The notes: generated from the letters alone by a model not told the origin. A stretch of DNA of 64,000 bases from Caballeronia sp. NK8 (GCF_018408855.1 NZ_AP024326.1:62001-126000); one strand, 5' to 3'; shown: positions 49,846 through 58,954, counted from the first letter of the stretch. A program made the numbers and translations.

Positions 49846-50460
49846 TGTCAGCGAGCTGTGACGACACTGCAATCAGCGTCAAAGGAAGGTGTCGAAGGGC
49901 GGTTCATTTATCTGGCTCTCTGGACAAGCATGTCCGGCTGCAAAAAGTTCTGGGTTCGGCCATTCCCGGCCGTTCGCCTGAACGTTCGCGCATTGTCACC
50001 CGAACGGCCGTTCCATATCCTTTAGCAGACATTTCTTGTCGTCGCGCCCTTCGGCTGACCCTGCCGGCCATCTTCCCCGAGACGCTTGAGCAGCGGTCAG
50101 CGCCCGTTGCGCTCCCACAGCTACAGCTTAAGGTAGCTACGCCGATTGTGATGAAGCCGTAGTCCGCGCGGACAAACAGCTCAAGCTGCATCGATCGCTT
50201 CGGCCGACCCATTGACCCTAGGCGGAAATCCACTGGCGGTACACGTAGACGTGCAGGTCAGTATCGAGCCAGTACATCAACGCGCTTCCAATGCTTCGAT
50301 CATCGTCTTTACCAGCGCAACGCGCCTGGATTAGCGGGAGCGCCCCGTGGCGGAAGGTTACCTTTCCCGTACATTACAACAGGCAATTTCAACGTGTGTA
50401 GGTGCGCCGCTGCGCCGTCGGCAAGCATGGCGCGTAGCGAAGCGCTGCTCTCAGCGCCGC
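49846..50460. other. No recognisable gene
   Basis: Intergenic; no frame resembles a known protein on either strand. Ends at the hairpin after the gamma-glutamyltransferase gene. Confidence 0.4.
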
Positions 50461-50490
50461 GTTCCCCGCATGAAGCATCATGCGGGGAAC
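50461..50490 (-). terminator. Strong hairpin after gamma-glutamyltransferase gene
   Basis: GTTCCCCGCATGA-AGCA-TCATGCGGGGAAC, a perfect 13-bp stem with a 4-nt loop, 5 nt beyond the stop codon at 50496. No U tract follows, but the stability and position suggest a transcription end. Confidence 0.65.
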
Positions 50491-50495
50491 ATACG

Positions 50496-52100
50496 TCACC
50501 AGCCAATCGACGCGCCGTCGCTGCGCGGATCGTGTCCGCCTTCGAAACATCCGTTCGGATAACGGATGATCGCGCCCGCGTGGCCCATCGTTTCGTCGTA
50601 AGGCAGCAACACATCGACTTCGTGGCCCAGGCTTCGGAGCGCCGCAACGGTCTCTTCGCCGAAGCGCGCTTCGAGCTTGAGCGAATCGCTCGCCTGTCCC
50701 CACGTGCGGCCGAGCAGCCAGCGTGGTGCATCGATGGCCGTCTGCGGATTCCATCCGTAACGCGCGATGCGCGTGAACACCGCGCTCTGCGATTGCGGCT
50801 GGCCGTCGCCGCCCATGTTGCCGTAGACTATCACGCGCCCGTCGGCGAGACGCGCCAGCGCGGGATTCAGCGTGTGGAACGGCCGCCGTCCCGGCATCAG
50901 CGGATTGCGCGAGGCTGCGTCGAGCGAAAAGCCGCAGCCGCGGTTCTGCCAGTTCACGCCCGACGAAGGCAGCACGATCCCGCAGCCGAACTCGTGATAG
51001 ATGCTCTGGATGAAGCTCACGGCAACGCCATTGCCGTCGATGACGCCGAGCCATACCGTGTCGGCGGGGCCGAGGCCGTTGCCCCACGGCGCGGCGCGAT
51101 CCATCGAGATTTGTGCGGCGAGCTCGTCGAGACGTTCGGGCGCGAGCAGCGCCTGCGGATCGACGTCCATGTGATCGGGATCGGTGACGTGCGCATCGCG
51201 GATCGCGAACGCGAGCTTCGTCGCCTCGACGCACGCGTGAACATACTCCGGGCCGAGCGGATCCATGTCGTCGCGTAGAACACGGTCCAGCAATCCGACG
51301 ATGATGAGCGAAACGACGCCCTGCGTCGGCGGCGGCATGTTGTACACCGTGCCGAGCGAATGCGCGAGGGCGAGCGGCGTCACGATCCGCGCCCGGTGGC
51401 GTTCCAGATCGCCGGCGGCGAGCGGGCTTCCCAGCGCGCTCAGTTCCGCCGCCATGGTGCGCGCGAGATCGCCGTGATAGAAATCGTCGAGTCCGTTGCG
51501 CACGAGTTGCGCGAGCGTCGCGGCCATGCGCGGCTGCGTGAAGCGATCGCCGGCCTGCAAGGGCGAGGGCATGAAGGTGTCCGCGAAACCGGGCACGCTT
51601 TCGAGTTCGACACGCTTGGCGGCGATGCAGCGCGCCTGACTGTCCGTGACGGGCACGCCGTGCGTCGCATAGTCGATCGCATCGTCGAGCAGGCGCGACA
51701 GCGGCAGGCGTCCGCCGAGCGTCGTGCGCGACCACTCGAACGCCGCATGCCAGCCCGATACCGTGCCCGCGACCGTATTCGCGGCAAGCGGCCCGCGATG
51801 CGGAATGCGATCGAGCCCGAGCGCGCGATACCGCTCGATCGTCGCGGCCGACGCAGCCGCGCCGCACGCCTCGATGCCGACGGGTTCGGCGCCCGGCCGC
51901 GAGATCAGCCAGAAGCCGTCGCCGCCGATGCCGTTCATGTGCGGATAGACGACCGCGATGGTCGCGGCGGCGGCGATCATCGCTTCGACGGCGTTGCCGC
52001 CCTCGCGCAGCACGGCGAGCGCGCTCTGCGACGCAAGCGAGTGCGGCGCGACCGCCATGCCGCGCGTGCCGCGCGACGGGTTGAAGGTCTCGATGGTCAT
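50496..52100 (-). CDS. Gamma-glutamyltransferase family protein
   Basis: 534-aa Ntn-hydrolase of the GGT family, cleaving or transferring gamma-glutamyl groups; the precursor self-cleaves before a nucleophile Thr, here in GPADTVWLGVIDGNG. Other marks are GMAVAPHSLASQSALAVLREGGNAVEAMIAAAATIAVVYPH (core), NGIGGDGFWLI, the NMPPPTQGVVSL block and GGDGQPQSQSAVF near the C-terminus. ATG at 52100. No signal peptide is evident, unlike periplasmic Ggt of E. coli, so it is probably cytoplasmic. Last gene of the M20-MFS-LysR-GGT group, 20 bp after the LysR stop, with a strong terminator. Confidence 0.87.
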   Translation of the reverse strand: MTIETFNPSRGTRGMAVAPHSLASQSALAVLREGGNAVEAMIAAAATIAVVYPHMNGIGGDGFWLISRPGAEPVGIEACGAAASAATIERYRALGLDRIPHRGPLAANTVAGTVSGWHAAFEWSRTTLGGRLPLSRLLDDAIDYATHGVPVTDSQARCIAAKRVELESVPGFADTFMPSPLQAGDRFTQPRMAATLAQLVRNGLDDFYHGDLARTMAAELSALGSPLAAGDLERHRARIVTPLALAHSLGTVYNMPPPTQGVVSLIIVGLLDRVLRDDMDPLGPEYVHACVEATKLAFAIRDAHVTDPDHMDVDPQALLAPERLDELAAQISMDRAAPWGNGLGPADTVWLGVIDGNGVAVSFIQSIYHEFGCGIVLPSSGVNWQNRGCGFSLDAASRNPLMPGRRPFHTLNPALARLADGRVIVYGNMGGDGQPQSQSAVFTRIARYGWNPQTAIDAPRWLLGRTWGQASDSLKLEARFGEETVAALRSLGHEVDVLLPYDETMGHAGAIIRYPNGCFEGGHDPRSDGASIGW

Positions 52101-52120
52101 GGCTCGGGTGTCGGGAAAGT

Positions 52121-53029
52121 TCAGGGTTGAACGGCGCGCGGCTTCATCTGCGCGCGCATGATTTTCTTGCACATCTGCACGAACTGATCGACGAGCGCGG
52201 AACGCTCGCCGCTGATCGCGAGACTCGCGACGACCGGAATCGCGATCTCCGGCGCGAGCGGCGCGACGTTCAGGCCGAAGGCGCGCGCGGAAAGCGCCGA
52301 GAATTCATCGACGATCGTGACGAGCCGCGAGCGCGCGGCAAGCGCGATGAGCGAGTGATACGACTGCGCCGTGACGGTCGTGCGCACGTCGAGCGCGTGC
52401 TCCTCGAAGCGCTTGTTGAGCAGGCGGCCGACCGGATCGTCGGGGTCGGGGCCGAGGATCTCGCGCCCGTCGAAGGCGGCGAGCTCGATTGGCGCGGCGT
52501 CGTCGAGCACGTCGGGATGACCCACGCACACGAGCCGGCTCGAAGCCAGCTCGATCTCGCGGATCGCCGGATGCGCGACGCTGTGATAAAGCACGCCGAC
52601 ATCGGCGTCCATCAGCGCGATGTTCGCGACAGCGGTCGCCGAGTAGTCCGAGCGCACGGAGAGCTTCACGTTCGGATGCATCGCGGCGAACGCGAGCGCC
52701 GCATCGGCGACGACGGTCTGTGCAAGCGCCGGTGCGGCCAGCACGCGGATCGACGATTCGTCGGTGCCGCCGCGCAAGTTGTCGGCGAGCCGCTGCACCG
52801 CGTGCAACTGCTCGTCGAGCTTCATGATCTCGGGAAAGAGGCGCTGCGCCTCGCGCGTCGGAACCAGCTTGCCGCGCGTGCGCTCGAACAGCGGATAGCC
52901 GAGCTGGCGCTCCGCGCTCTGCAGGATCTGCGTGACCGCCGGCTGCGTGAGCGACAGCAGCGTGGCGGCGGCCTTCAGGGTGCCCGTGACGCGGATCGCG
53001 TTGACTACCTCTATGTGCCTCAGTCTCAT
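52121..53029 (-). CDS. LysR-family transcriptional regulator
   Basis: 302 aa. Winged HTH at residues 1-60 (MRLRHIEVVNAIRVTGTLKA, ATLLSLTQPAVTQILQSAERQLGY), effector domain with IRVLAAPALAQTVVADAAL and LIALAARSRLVTIVDEF. Unusually it is co-directional and sandwiched between an MFS permease and GGT genes (spacings 70 and 20 bp), so it may be part of the transcript it controls. Confidence 0.87.
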   Translation of the reverse strand: MRLRHIEVVNAIRVTGTLKAAATLLSLTQPAVTQILQSAERQLGYPLFERTRGKLVPTREAQRLFPEIMKLDEQLHAVQRLADNLRGGTDESSIRVLAAPALAQTVVADAALAFAAMHPNVKLSVRSDYSATAVANIALMDADVGVLYHSVAHPAIREIELASSRLVCVGHPDVLDDAAPIELAAFDGREILGPDPDDPVGRLLNKRFEEHALDVRTTVTAQSYHSLIALAARSRLVTIVDEFSALSARAFGLNVAPLAPEIAIPVVASLAISGERSALVDQFVQMCKKIMRAQMKPRAVQP

Positions 53030-53099
53030 CGAATGTTGTTTCCGGTCGGGGTCGGCCAGGCCGGGCGAGCGGGCCCGCGCGGCAAGACCGGCGCGATGC

Positions 53100-54410
53100 T
53101 CACGCGTTGTTCAGCGCGCTCTCCTCGATGCGCGCGGGCTGATAGCGCAACCTGAACCAGAGGATACAGGTAAGCGCGACCACGGCGGTGACCATCACGT
53201 ACCACGCGGGCACGAACTTGCTGCCGGTCTCGTTGGCGATCCATGTGCAGATCATCAGCGAGAGGCCGCCGAAGACCGCGAAGGTCAGGTTATGTACGAT
53301 CGCGATGCAGGTCGTGCGCGTGCCGTGCGGAAACAGCTCCGCGACGAACGCGGGCATCGCGCCCTGGAACACCATCACGCAGGCGGTGAGGCCGGTGATG
53401 CAGAGCACGTACACGCCGACCGTGGGCTGCGCGACCATCAGGTGGAACGCCGGCATCGTGAGCGCGACCGTCAGCAACGTGCCCGCCGTGATGAGCGCGA
53501 GCCGTCCCACGCGGTCCGACAGCGCGCCGAACACGGGCGGCAGGAAGATCTGCGCGACGGAGTAGCCGATCGCGCCGAGCATCGAATCGGCAGGGGAGAG
53601 GCCGAGCACCTTCTGCGCATAGAGCGGAATGAAGACGCCCAGCAGATAGTTCGTCGACGCGGCGAGCGAGTAGAGGCCGATCGCCGCCGCGATACGCGCT
53701 TTGGCGGTCGCGAGCGTCTCGCGCAGCGGACTGTGTTCGTGCCGGCTCGCCTCGAACTCCGGCGTTTCGTCGACGCCGCGGCGAATCCAGTAGCCGAACG
53801 GCACGATCGCGAGGCCGATGATGAACGGCACGCGCCATCCCCACGAGAGCAGCGTTTCGGGCGTCATCAGGCGCGTCGTGCCGAGGCCGACGATGCTCGC
53901 GAGGCCCGTCGCGAGCCCGATGCCGACCACCTGATAGCTCGCGAAATAGCCCTTCATGCCGCGCGGCGCATGCTCGGTGACGAACGAGACCGTCGAGCCG
54001 AACTCGCCGCCCGCCGAGAAGCCTTGCATGATCTTGCCGAGCACGAGGATCAGCGTGCCGCCGGCGCCGAGCATCGCATAGGAAGGCGCGCAGGCGATGA
54101 CGAGCGTGCCGAGCGCCATGAGCCATATGGTCAGCATCATCGCGGACTTGCGGCCGTGCCGGTCGGCGTATCCGCCGATCACGACCGCGCCGAGCGGCCG
54201 GATGAAGTAGCTGATGCCGAAGGTCGCGGCGGTGGTGAGCATCGACGTGTAGGCGTCGCCCGTCGGGAAGAACGCCTTCGCGAGGATGGCGGCGAGAAAG
54301 CCGTAGATGAAGAGATCGTAGAACTCGAGCATGTTGCCGACGAGCGCGGAGGCCAGAATGCGCCGGAACTTGCCGCGCTGCTCGCGGTTGAGAGTCAGGT
54401 CGTGTGACAT
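53100..54410 (-). CDS. MFS transporter, MHS (ProP/ShiA-like) family
   Basis: 436-aa 12-helix permease of the metabolite:H+ symporter family. Features are ASALVGNMLEFYDLFIYGFLAA (helix 1 with the family NxxExYDF-like motif), GGYADRHGRKSAMMLTI, GFSAGGEFGSTVSFVTEHAP, KGYFASYQVVGIGLATGL and GALSDRVGRLALI. Located 70 bp after the M20 peptidase gene. Probably imports the N-acyl or gamma-glutamyl compound handled by the flanking enzymes (inference). Confidence 0.87.
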   Translation of the reverse strand: MSHDLTLNREQRGKFRRILASALVGNMLEFYDLFIYGFLAAILAKAFFPTGDAYTSMLTTAATFGISYFIRPLGAVVIGGYADRHGRKSAMMLTIWLMALGTLVIACAPSYAMLGAGGTLILVLGKIMQGFSAGGEFGSTVSFVTEHAPRGMKGYFASYQVVGIGLATGLASIVGLGTTRLMTPETLLSWGWRVPFIIGLAIVPFGYWIRRGVDETPEFEASRHEHSPLRETLATAKARIAAAIGLYSLAASTNYLLGVFIPLYAQKVLGLSPADSMLGAIGYSVAQIFLPPVFGALSDRVGRLALITAGTLLTVALTMPAFHLMVAQPTVGVYVLCITGLTACVMVFQGAMPAFVAELFPHGTRTTCIAIVHNLTFAVFGGLSLMICTWIANETGSKFVPAWYVMVTAVVALTCILWFRLRYQPARIEESALNNA

Positions 54411-54480
54411 GGCGTTTTCCTTGGTCGATGCGACGTGTGGAAGCTGACGCGATACGCGATACGAAAGCCGGACGGGCCGG

Positions 54481-55761
54481 TCAGATGCCGTGCAGGTAGT
54501 CGAAGGCGGTGAGGGCGTAGATCTCGCCGAGCGCGCACAGCTCGTCTATGTGGATGTGCTCGTCGAACGAGCCCATGTTGTGCGCGGTGAGTCCGCAGAC
54601 CACGGTAGGCACGCCGTGCATGCGGTAGTGCCGTGCGTCCGATGCGCCCACGCGCATATTGACGACCGGCTCGATACCGAGCCGCGCCGAGCAATTGCGG
54701 CGCACGCGCTGCACAATCTCGTGATCGGGCGAGGTCCAGTTCGGCTCGTAGCGCCGCGTGATCTCGACGCTGACGCCTTCGTGCCGCGCGACGATCGCGT
54801 TGATGCGCGCCTCGATCTGCGCGACGCTCACGCCGACCGGCAGGCGGATGTCGGCGGTGGCGCATGCTTGATCCGCGACGAGATTCGATAAGCGGCCGCC
54901 CTGAACGGTGCCGAAGGTGACCGTCACGCGCCGCAGCACGTCGCTTTCGCCGCGGCCGGACAGTTCGTCGGATACGGGGCCTGCGTTTACGATCGCGGCG
55001 AGCACGTCGGCGGGTGCATCGACGGGATGATCGCGGAGTGTCCTCAGGTCCTGGATGGCATCGAGCAGCCGCTCGATCGCGCTGATGCCGCGGTGAACGT
55101 GGGCCGCATGCGCCGACTTGCCGGACGCGTCCAGCCGCAGCCAGATCATGCCTTTCTCGCCGAAGCGCAGGACGGCGGGCGAGCCGGTGTCGGCGCTGAT
55201 CATCGCGTCGCCGGAGGCTTCGGGCACGTGATTGAGCAGATAGCCCGCGCCCTCGGTGCCCATGCTTTCCTCGTCGCCGACGAAGGTCGCGACAACTTCC
55301 CCCGGCAGCGTGTCGCGCAGTGAGGCGAGGTGGCGCAGCGCGAACACGATCGCCGCGATGCCGCCTTTCATGTCGGAGACGCCCAGGCCGTAGAGCTTGC
55401 CGTCGCGGGCCTCGCCGTTCGGGTCGGCGCTCCAGCGATCCGCGTCGACGAGCGGGAAGGTGTCGAGATGGCCGTTGAAGACGAGCCGCCGTCCGGGCCG
55501 CATGCCGCGCACCCGCACGACGAGGTTCATCACGTGCGGCAGGGTGCCGTATCGCGTGATCTCGACGCCGCTGCTCGCCAGCATGGCCTCGATGCGTCGC
55601 GCGACGGCGTGCGTGTCGCCGGGCGGATACGGGCTCGGCTCCGCGACCAGCGCGCGCGCCAGATCGACGACTTCCTGATTACTCGCGGCGACGGCGCGCA
55701 TAAGGGCGCGCCGCTGGTCGGATACTTCGGCGCTGTGGGCGACGAGAACGTCGGCTTGCAT
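54481..55761 (-). CDS. M20-family metallohydrolase (ArgE/DapE/CPG2 type)
   Basis: 426-aa zinc amidohydrolase. Metal and catalytic motifs are FNGHLDTFPLVD (His, Asp), YGLGVSDMKGGIAA (bridging Asp), FVGDEESMGTEGAGYLL (catalytic Glu pair) and a C-terminal His in GLTAHNMGSFDEHIHIDEL. A dimerisation domain lies in the middle (SAHAAHVHRGISAIERL). ATG at 55761 with GGAGG upstream. It would deacylate N-acyl amino acids or cut a gamma-Glu/Gly-type amide. First gene of the group leading to the permease, LysR and GGT. Confidence 0.87.
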   Translation of the reverse strand: MQADVLVAHSAEVSDQRRALMRAVAASNQEVVDLARALVAEPSPYPPGDTHAVARRIEAMLASSGVEITRYGTLPHVMNLVVRVRGMRPGRRLVFNGHLDTFPLVDADRWSADPNGEARDGKLYGLGVSDMKGGIAAIVFALRHLASLRDTLPGEVVATFVGDEESMGTEGAGYLLNHVPEASGDAMISADTGSPAVLRFGEKGMIWLRLDASGKSAHAAHVHRGISAIERLLDAIQDLRTLRDHPVDAPADVLAAIVNAGPVSDELSGRGESDVLRRVTVTFGTVQGGRLSNLVADQACATADIRLPVGVSVAQIEARINAIVARHEGVSVEITRRYEPNWTSPDHEIVQRVRRNCSARLGIEPVVNMRVGASDARHYRMHGVPTVVCGLTAHNMGSFDEHIHIDELCALGEIYALTAFDYLHGI

Positions 55762-55962
55762 GGATGACCTCCGTGAATTCGCTGCGTTTCCGGCGCGCAC
55801 AAGCGCGTCGGGCATGAATCCATGGTCGGTGGCCGATTTATCCGCGTCGAATCAGACAAAAAGGAGGGGGTATAAGTGAAACTTAAGTGCCGTCCGGCTT
55901 GCGTCGATGCGCAACGTGGTGGCCGGTGCGCGCCGCAAGCCGCGGTTCAGCCGGAATGGCGG

Positions 55963-56079
55963 TCAGGCGCCTGGCCCGGAACCATACTGCCCGGGAACAT
56001 AAGCGACCATCTTCTGCACTTCTTGCTGGGCGCGACGCAAGTCATCAAGGAGTCTCGCTGTCTGCCACGATGCGCGCAT
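55963..56079 (-). CDS. Short protein or C-terminal fragment
   Basis: 38 aa from the ATG at 56079: RASWQTARLLDDLRRAQQEV and QKMVAYVPGQYGSGPGA. It is helical and clearly protein-like but lacks a well-spaced ribosome site, so it could be the tail of a larger, lost gene. Not recognised. Confidence 0.35.
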   Translation of the reverse strand: MRASWQTARLLDDLRRAQQEVQKMVAYVPGQYGSGPGA

Positions 56080-56137
56080 TCTCCGAGACGGTGCTGGTTG
56101 AATTGAAGGATTAAAGCGGTTGTGTGATCGAGCAAGA

Positions 56138-56310
56138 CTAGCGCTGCGCGAATGCACGGCGTTTCCAATAATCGCGAAGTCCGAAGATCATTGCAAAGCG
56201 TTGGTTGCGTTCGAGCAACTCGATTAACGGGAAAGGGTCGTCATGACTCGTTCGCCGTTGCTGCCACCGCAGGTGACCCAAAACAGACTGACCGTCACAG
56301 TCCTTGCCGA
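56138..56310 (-). pseudogene. Unrecognised C-terminal fragment
   Basis: Minus strand reads LGHLRWQQRRTSHDDPFPLI and ELLERNQRFAMIFGLRDYWK before RRAFAQR and the stop at 56138. The frame continues upstream only as antisense of the HAD half-gene, so the true 5' part has been replaced at about 56300. Family unknown. Confidence 0.4.
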
Positions 56311-56660
56311 AGGATTTGAGCGAAGCGGCGGGCGAATATCTGGACATTGCAGAGGTTGCGGAACTGTTCGATGCAATCGTTTCCTCCGACGATGTCGAAA
56401 CGTCGAAACCGTCGCCTGATGCTTTTGAGGTGGCGATACACAAGCTGGACGTCCCCGCTGCCGATGCGGTCGCTATCGGCGACTCGCCGTACGACGCGCA
56501 AGCTGTAACACGCGCTGGACTGCGCGCGGTGGGCTTTTTGTCCGGCGGTTTCACCGAGGAAACGCTGCGTCAAGCGAGCTGTATGGCCATTTACACCGGG
56601 CCTGGCGGTTTATCAGCGTTTCTTGATAGTTCGGTGTTTGGATCATCAGAAAATCGTTGA
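56304..56660 (+). pseudogene. HAD phosphatase, C-terminal half
   Basis: Plus strand carries EYLDIAEVAELFDAIVSSDD, ETSKPSPDAFEVAIHKLDVP (Lys of motif III) and VAIGDSPYDAQAVTRAGLRA (acidic motif IV), then GFLSGGFTEETLRQASCMAI and a short tail ending at 56660. The nucleophile DxDGT half is absent here, but a matching N-terminal half lies 270 bp away on the opposite strand. Related to phosphoglycolate-phosphatase-like HAD subfamily IA. Probably one half of a gene broken by an inversion. Confidence 0.65.
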
Positions 56661-56694
56661 ACACGTCGGCTTTGACAATGTCGAGTAGGAAGAC

Positions 56695-56790
56695 ATGGAC
56701 ATTCCAGTCACGAAACAGCCGATCCGCGGCTTCGCCTATCAGTTATACGAAGAAGCCGGTAGCCGTGTACTGTTTCCGACTTGGAGGTAA
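56695..56790 (+). CDS. DUF2934-like short protein
   Basis: 31-aa frame with AGGA 5 nt before the ATG: MDIPVTKQPIRGFAYQLYEE then AGSRVLFPTWR. The I(R)..AYQLYEE.G segment is the start of DUF2934 proteins, which normally continue for 20-60 more residues. Likely a truncated member, unknown function. Confidence 0.45.
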   Translation: MDIPVTKQPIRGFAYQLYEEAGSRVLFPTWR

Positions 56791-56825
56791 ATTTCGGCTT
56801 GTTTAGATTTTTGAAGGAGCGGCGT

Positions 56826-56849
56826 AAAAACGCCCGCGCAAGGCGGGCG
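56826..56849 (-). terminator. Intrinsic terminator on minus strand
   Basis: CGCCCGC-N5-GCGGGCG stem followed on the minus strand by TTTTT (plus-strand AAAAA at 56826-56830). A classical rho-independent terminator, placed after the HAD N-terminal half. Confidence 0.75.
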
Positions 56850-56929
56850 ATCCGGCAGTGAACCATACCGATCATATTGGACGAGGTGCCGAACGTCGGT
56901 TAGGCTTCGCCGCATCGTCTGTGTCGAGT

Positions 56930-57185
56930 TCATCCTTCTTCGCGGAGGAGGCGACGGCGAGCCTGATTCCATTGGACCGCAAGCGCTGCAGCAGGGCCGG
57001 CACAGCGGAGAAGGGCGTACAAGCGAAAGGCAAGCACTGTCTCCGCCCTTACCAATTTGGCTGCGGGCTTGCTCGAAAGTGACGTCATGGCCGAATTGTG
57101 CAAACGCCTCGCGCCAAGCAAGCGAATGCAGGTCGACGGAATCGACCAAGGTGCCATCGATATCGAAGATTGCAGATTTGGACAT
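56930..57185 (-). pseudogene. HAD phosphatase, N-terminal half, with deletion and frameshift
   Basis: Minus strand from the ATG at 57185: MSKSAIFDIDGTLVDSVDLH (nucleophile motif DIDGT), SLAWREAFAQFGHDVTFEQA and RSQIGKGGDS. After a probable internal loss of about 35 residues comes LVRP. A one-base frameshift then leads to FSAVPALLQRLRSNGIRLAV and ASSAKKDELDT (motif II Ser). Sequence homology ends there, close to the point at which the plus-strand half at 56304 begins. Non-functional. Confidence 0.65.
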
Positions 57186-57202
57186 TTCAGTCTCCCTTGC
57201 AG

Positions 57203-57991
57203 CTAAAAAAGCGATGTGCCGACGTCTGGTAATCCACCAAGTAGCGGCTCGTTGAGCTTTGCGTCGTTTGCCGCGTCAGCTTGTCCTGGAGGGCCGAAAC
57301 CGGCGTGAGCACTTAACGGTCCTAGTGGTCGGCCTGCGAACCTACTTGATACCGCGCGCAGGGTTGCGCCAAACCCGCACGGTGCCCGAGCGCTGGTCCG
57401 TGCGCTGGTAGCGACACGCACCTTGTTGGTCCAGGCGATGGAGAAACCGCTCTTTGTGAGCGCTTCGACGAGCGCCACATCCTCGTTGAACGTAAGCGGC
57501 TGAAAACCACCAACGGACGCATATGCTGCCGCAGACAACCCGAGATTGGCACCATGTATATGGCGATGTCCCTCCACATCGCGGTACGTCCCGAGAAAGT
57601 CGGCCTTTGTTTCGACGTGATGACCCGCCCAATCGGAGACCGTAATCACGCCACATACTGCGTCCGTCGCACATTCGAGTTGCTGGACCAGCCAGTCGGC
57701 AGGCACCGTTGTATCCGCGTCGGTGAAAGCGAGCCATCGTGCTTCGTGTGCGACAATCAGGCGTGCACCAAGGTCGCGCGCACTGCCAACGTTGCGTTTA
57801 AACATGCTAAGAACGAGCGCCCCAAGCGAAACCGCGATTGCTTCGGTGGAATCGCTGCAGCTGTCGGCGACCACGACGATCAGGACACGCTCCCCGGCGA
57901 GCTGCGGGTGCGCCGCGGCGACCTGAACGGAATGCACACACGGACCAATGAGTGCCGCTTCGTTGTGTGCAGGAATGACGACGCCGATCAT
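57203..57991 (-). CDS. Family 2 glycosyltransferase
   Basis: 262-aa GT-A-fold transferase. IGVVIPAHNEAALIGPCVHS at the N-terminus, VVADSCSDSTEAIA (nucleotide-binding Asp), the DxD-like AFTDADTTVPADWLVQQL and GANLGLSAAAYASVGGFQPL with the ED acceptor motif in FNEDVALVEAL. The donor-side fold is complete; the last 50 residues (after SARTSARAPCGFG) are less family-like and may be altered. No membrane segments. Substrate unknown; similar orphan GT2 genes occur near acetyltransferase or methyltransferase partners, none of which are intact here. Confidence 0.8.
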   Translation of the reverse strand: MIGVVIPAHNEAALIGPCVHSVQVAAAHPQLAGERVLIVVVADSCSDSTEAIAVSLGALVLSMFKRNVGSARDLGARLIVAHEARWLAFTDADTTVPADWLVQQLECATDAVCGVITVSDWAGHHVETKADFLGTYRDVEGHRHIHGANLGLSAAAYASVGGFQPLTFNEDVALVEALTKSGFSIAWTNKVRVATSARTSARAPCGFGATLRAVSSRFAGRPLGPLSAHAGFGPPGQADAANDAKLNEPLLGGLPDVGTSLF

Positions 57992-58084
57992 ATTCTTCCT
58001 CTTTGTTTCTTACTGCTCGATCGGCAAGCCGGCAGAGGATGAGTCCGCTCGGCTCGCCTGCCTCATCAAATCCTCGCAAGACGC

Positions 58085-58954
58085 TCAGCTCGTCTGACCC
58101 GAACCGATCTCGGCGCCCGTCACGGGGTCGCTTGATGGATCGGACGCCGTCCGTGCCGCCATCGCCTTGAGCACCTCGACGTCAGCCTGATTGACGCCTA
58201 CGCGCGCCGTGCCGTCTCCGCCGTCCACTGCTGGCCGGGGATCCTCGATAAACTGCCAACCGCTTCCCTCGTTCCATGGGCCACGCGTGTCCTCGCCCTT
58301 AGACAGGTTGTAGTAGACGTTCGTGTACTCGGGCACGCCCGGCAACTTGCCCTGCGGAAAGTTCGGTTGAATCGAGTGCAGCGCTTTTTCGAACGACTTC
58401 TGATGGGCAATTTCGCGGGTCATCAGGAATCCGAGCGCATCCTTGATCCCTGGGTCATCGGTCACATTGATGAGCCGCTCGTAGACGATTTTTGCGCGGG
58501 CTTCCGCGGCAATGTTCGAGCGAAGATCCGCTGTGGGCTCGCCGATTGTGTCGATGTAGGCGGATGTCCACGGGACGCCAGCGGAGTTGGTGAGGGCGGG
58601 GCCGCCACCATACAGCAACGCTGTCGTGTGCGAGCCGTTGCCGTTACCCGTCATCGAGCGATACAACTCGGCCTCCGACTCGACTGCTTCAGCGAGCTGA
58701 CCCTTAGCGCCCTTGTTGAGCATCGCGACAATCGAGCCGATGATTTCGAGGTGGCTGAGTTCTTCCGTTGCGATGTCGAAGAGCAAATCCTTACGACCAG
58801 GATCGTCTTCGCTGACGGCCTGGGTGAAATATCGACACGCGGCGGCCAATTCGCCTTGCGGACCGCCGAATTGCTCGAGCAGTAGATTGGCGAGCCCCGG
58901 ATTGGGTGCAGCCACGCGGACGGTGTACTGGAGACGCTTGTTATGAACGAACAT
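58085..58954 (-). CDS. Manganese catalase
   Basis: 289-aa ferritin-like dimanganese catalase degrading H2O2. Metal ligands are expected in the two helix-bundle pairs: Glu and the E..H motif in IATEELSHLEIIGSIVAML, and EARAKIVYERLINVTDDPG followed by TREIAHQKSFEKALHSIQ. The start FVHNKRLQYTVRVAAPNPGL is standard for the family, as is the C-terminal extension (NLSKGEDTRGPWNEG, GNQ-like FIEDPRPAVDGGDG). Together with csbD this hints at stress genes in the neighbourhood. Single gene. Confidence 0.9.
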   Translation of the reverse strand: MFVHNKRLQYTVRVAAPNPGLANLLLEQFGGPQGELAAACRYFTQAVSEDDPGRKDLLFDIATEELSHLEIIGSIVAMLNKGAKGQLAEAVESEAELYRSMTGNGNGSHTTALLYGGGPALTNSAGVPWTSAYIDTIGEPTADLRSNIAAEARAKIVYERLINVTDDPGIKDALGFLMTREIAHQKSFEKALHSIQPNFPQGKLPGVPEYTNVYYNLSKGEDTRGPWNEGSGWQFIEDPRPAVDGGDGTARVGVNQADVEVLKAMAARTASDPSSDPVTGAEIGSGQTS

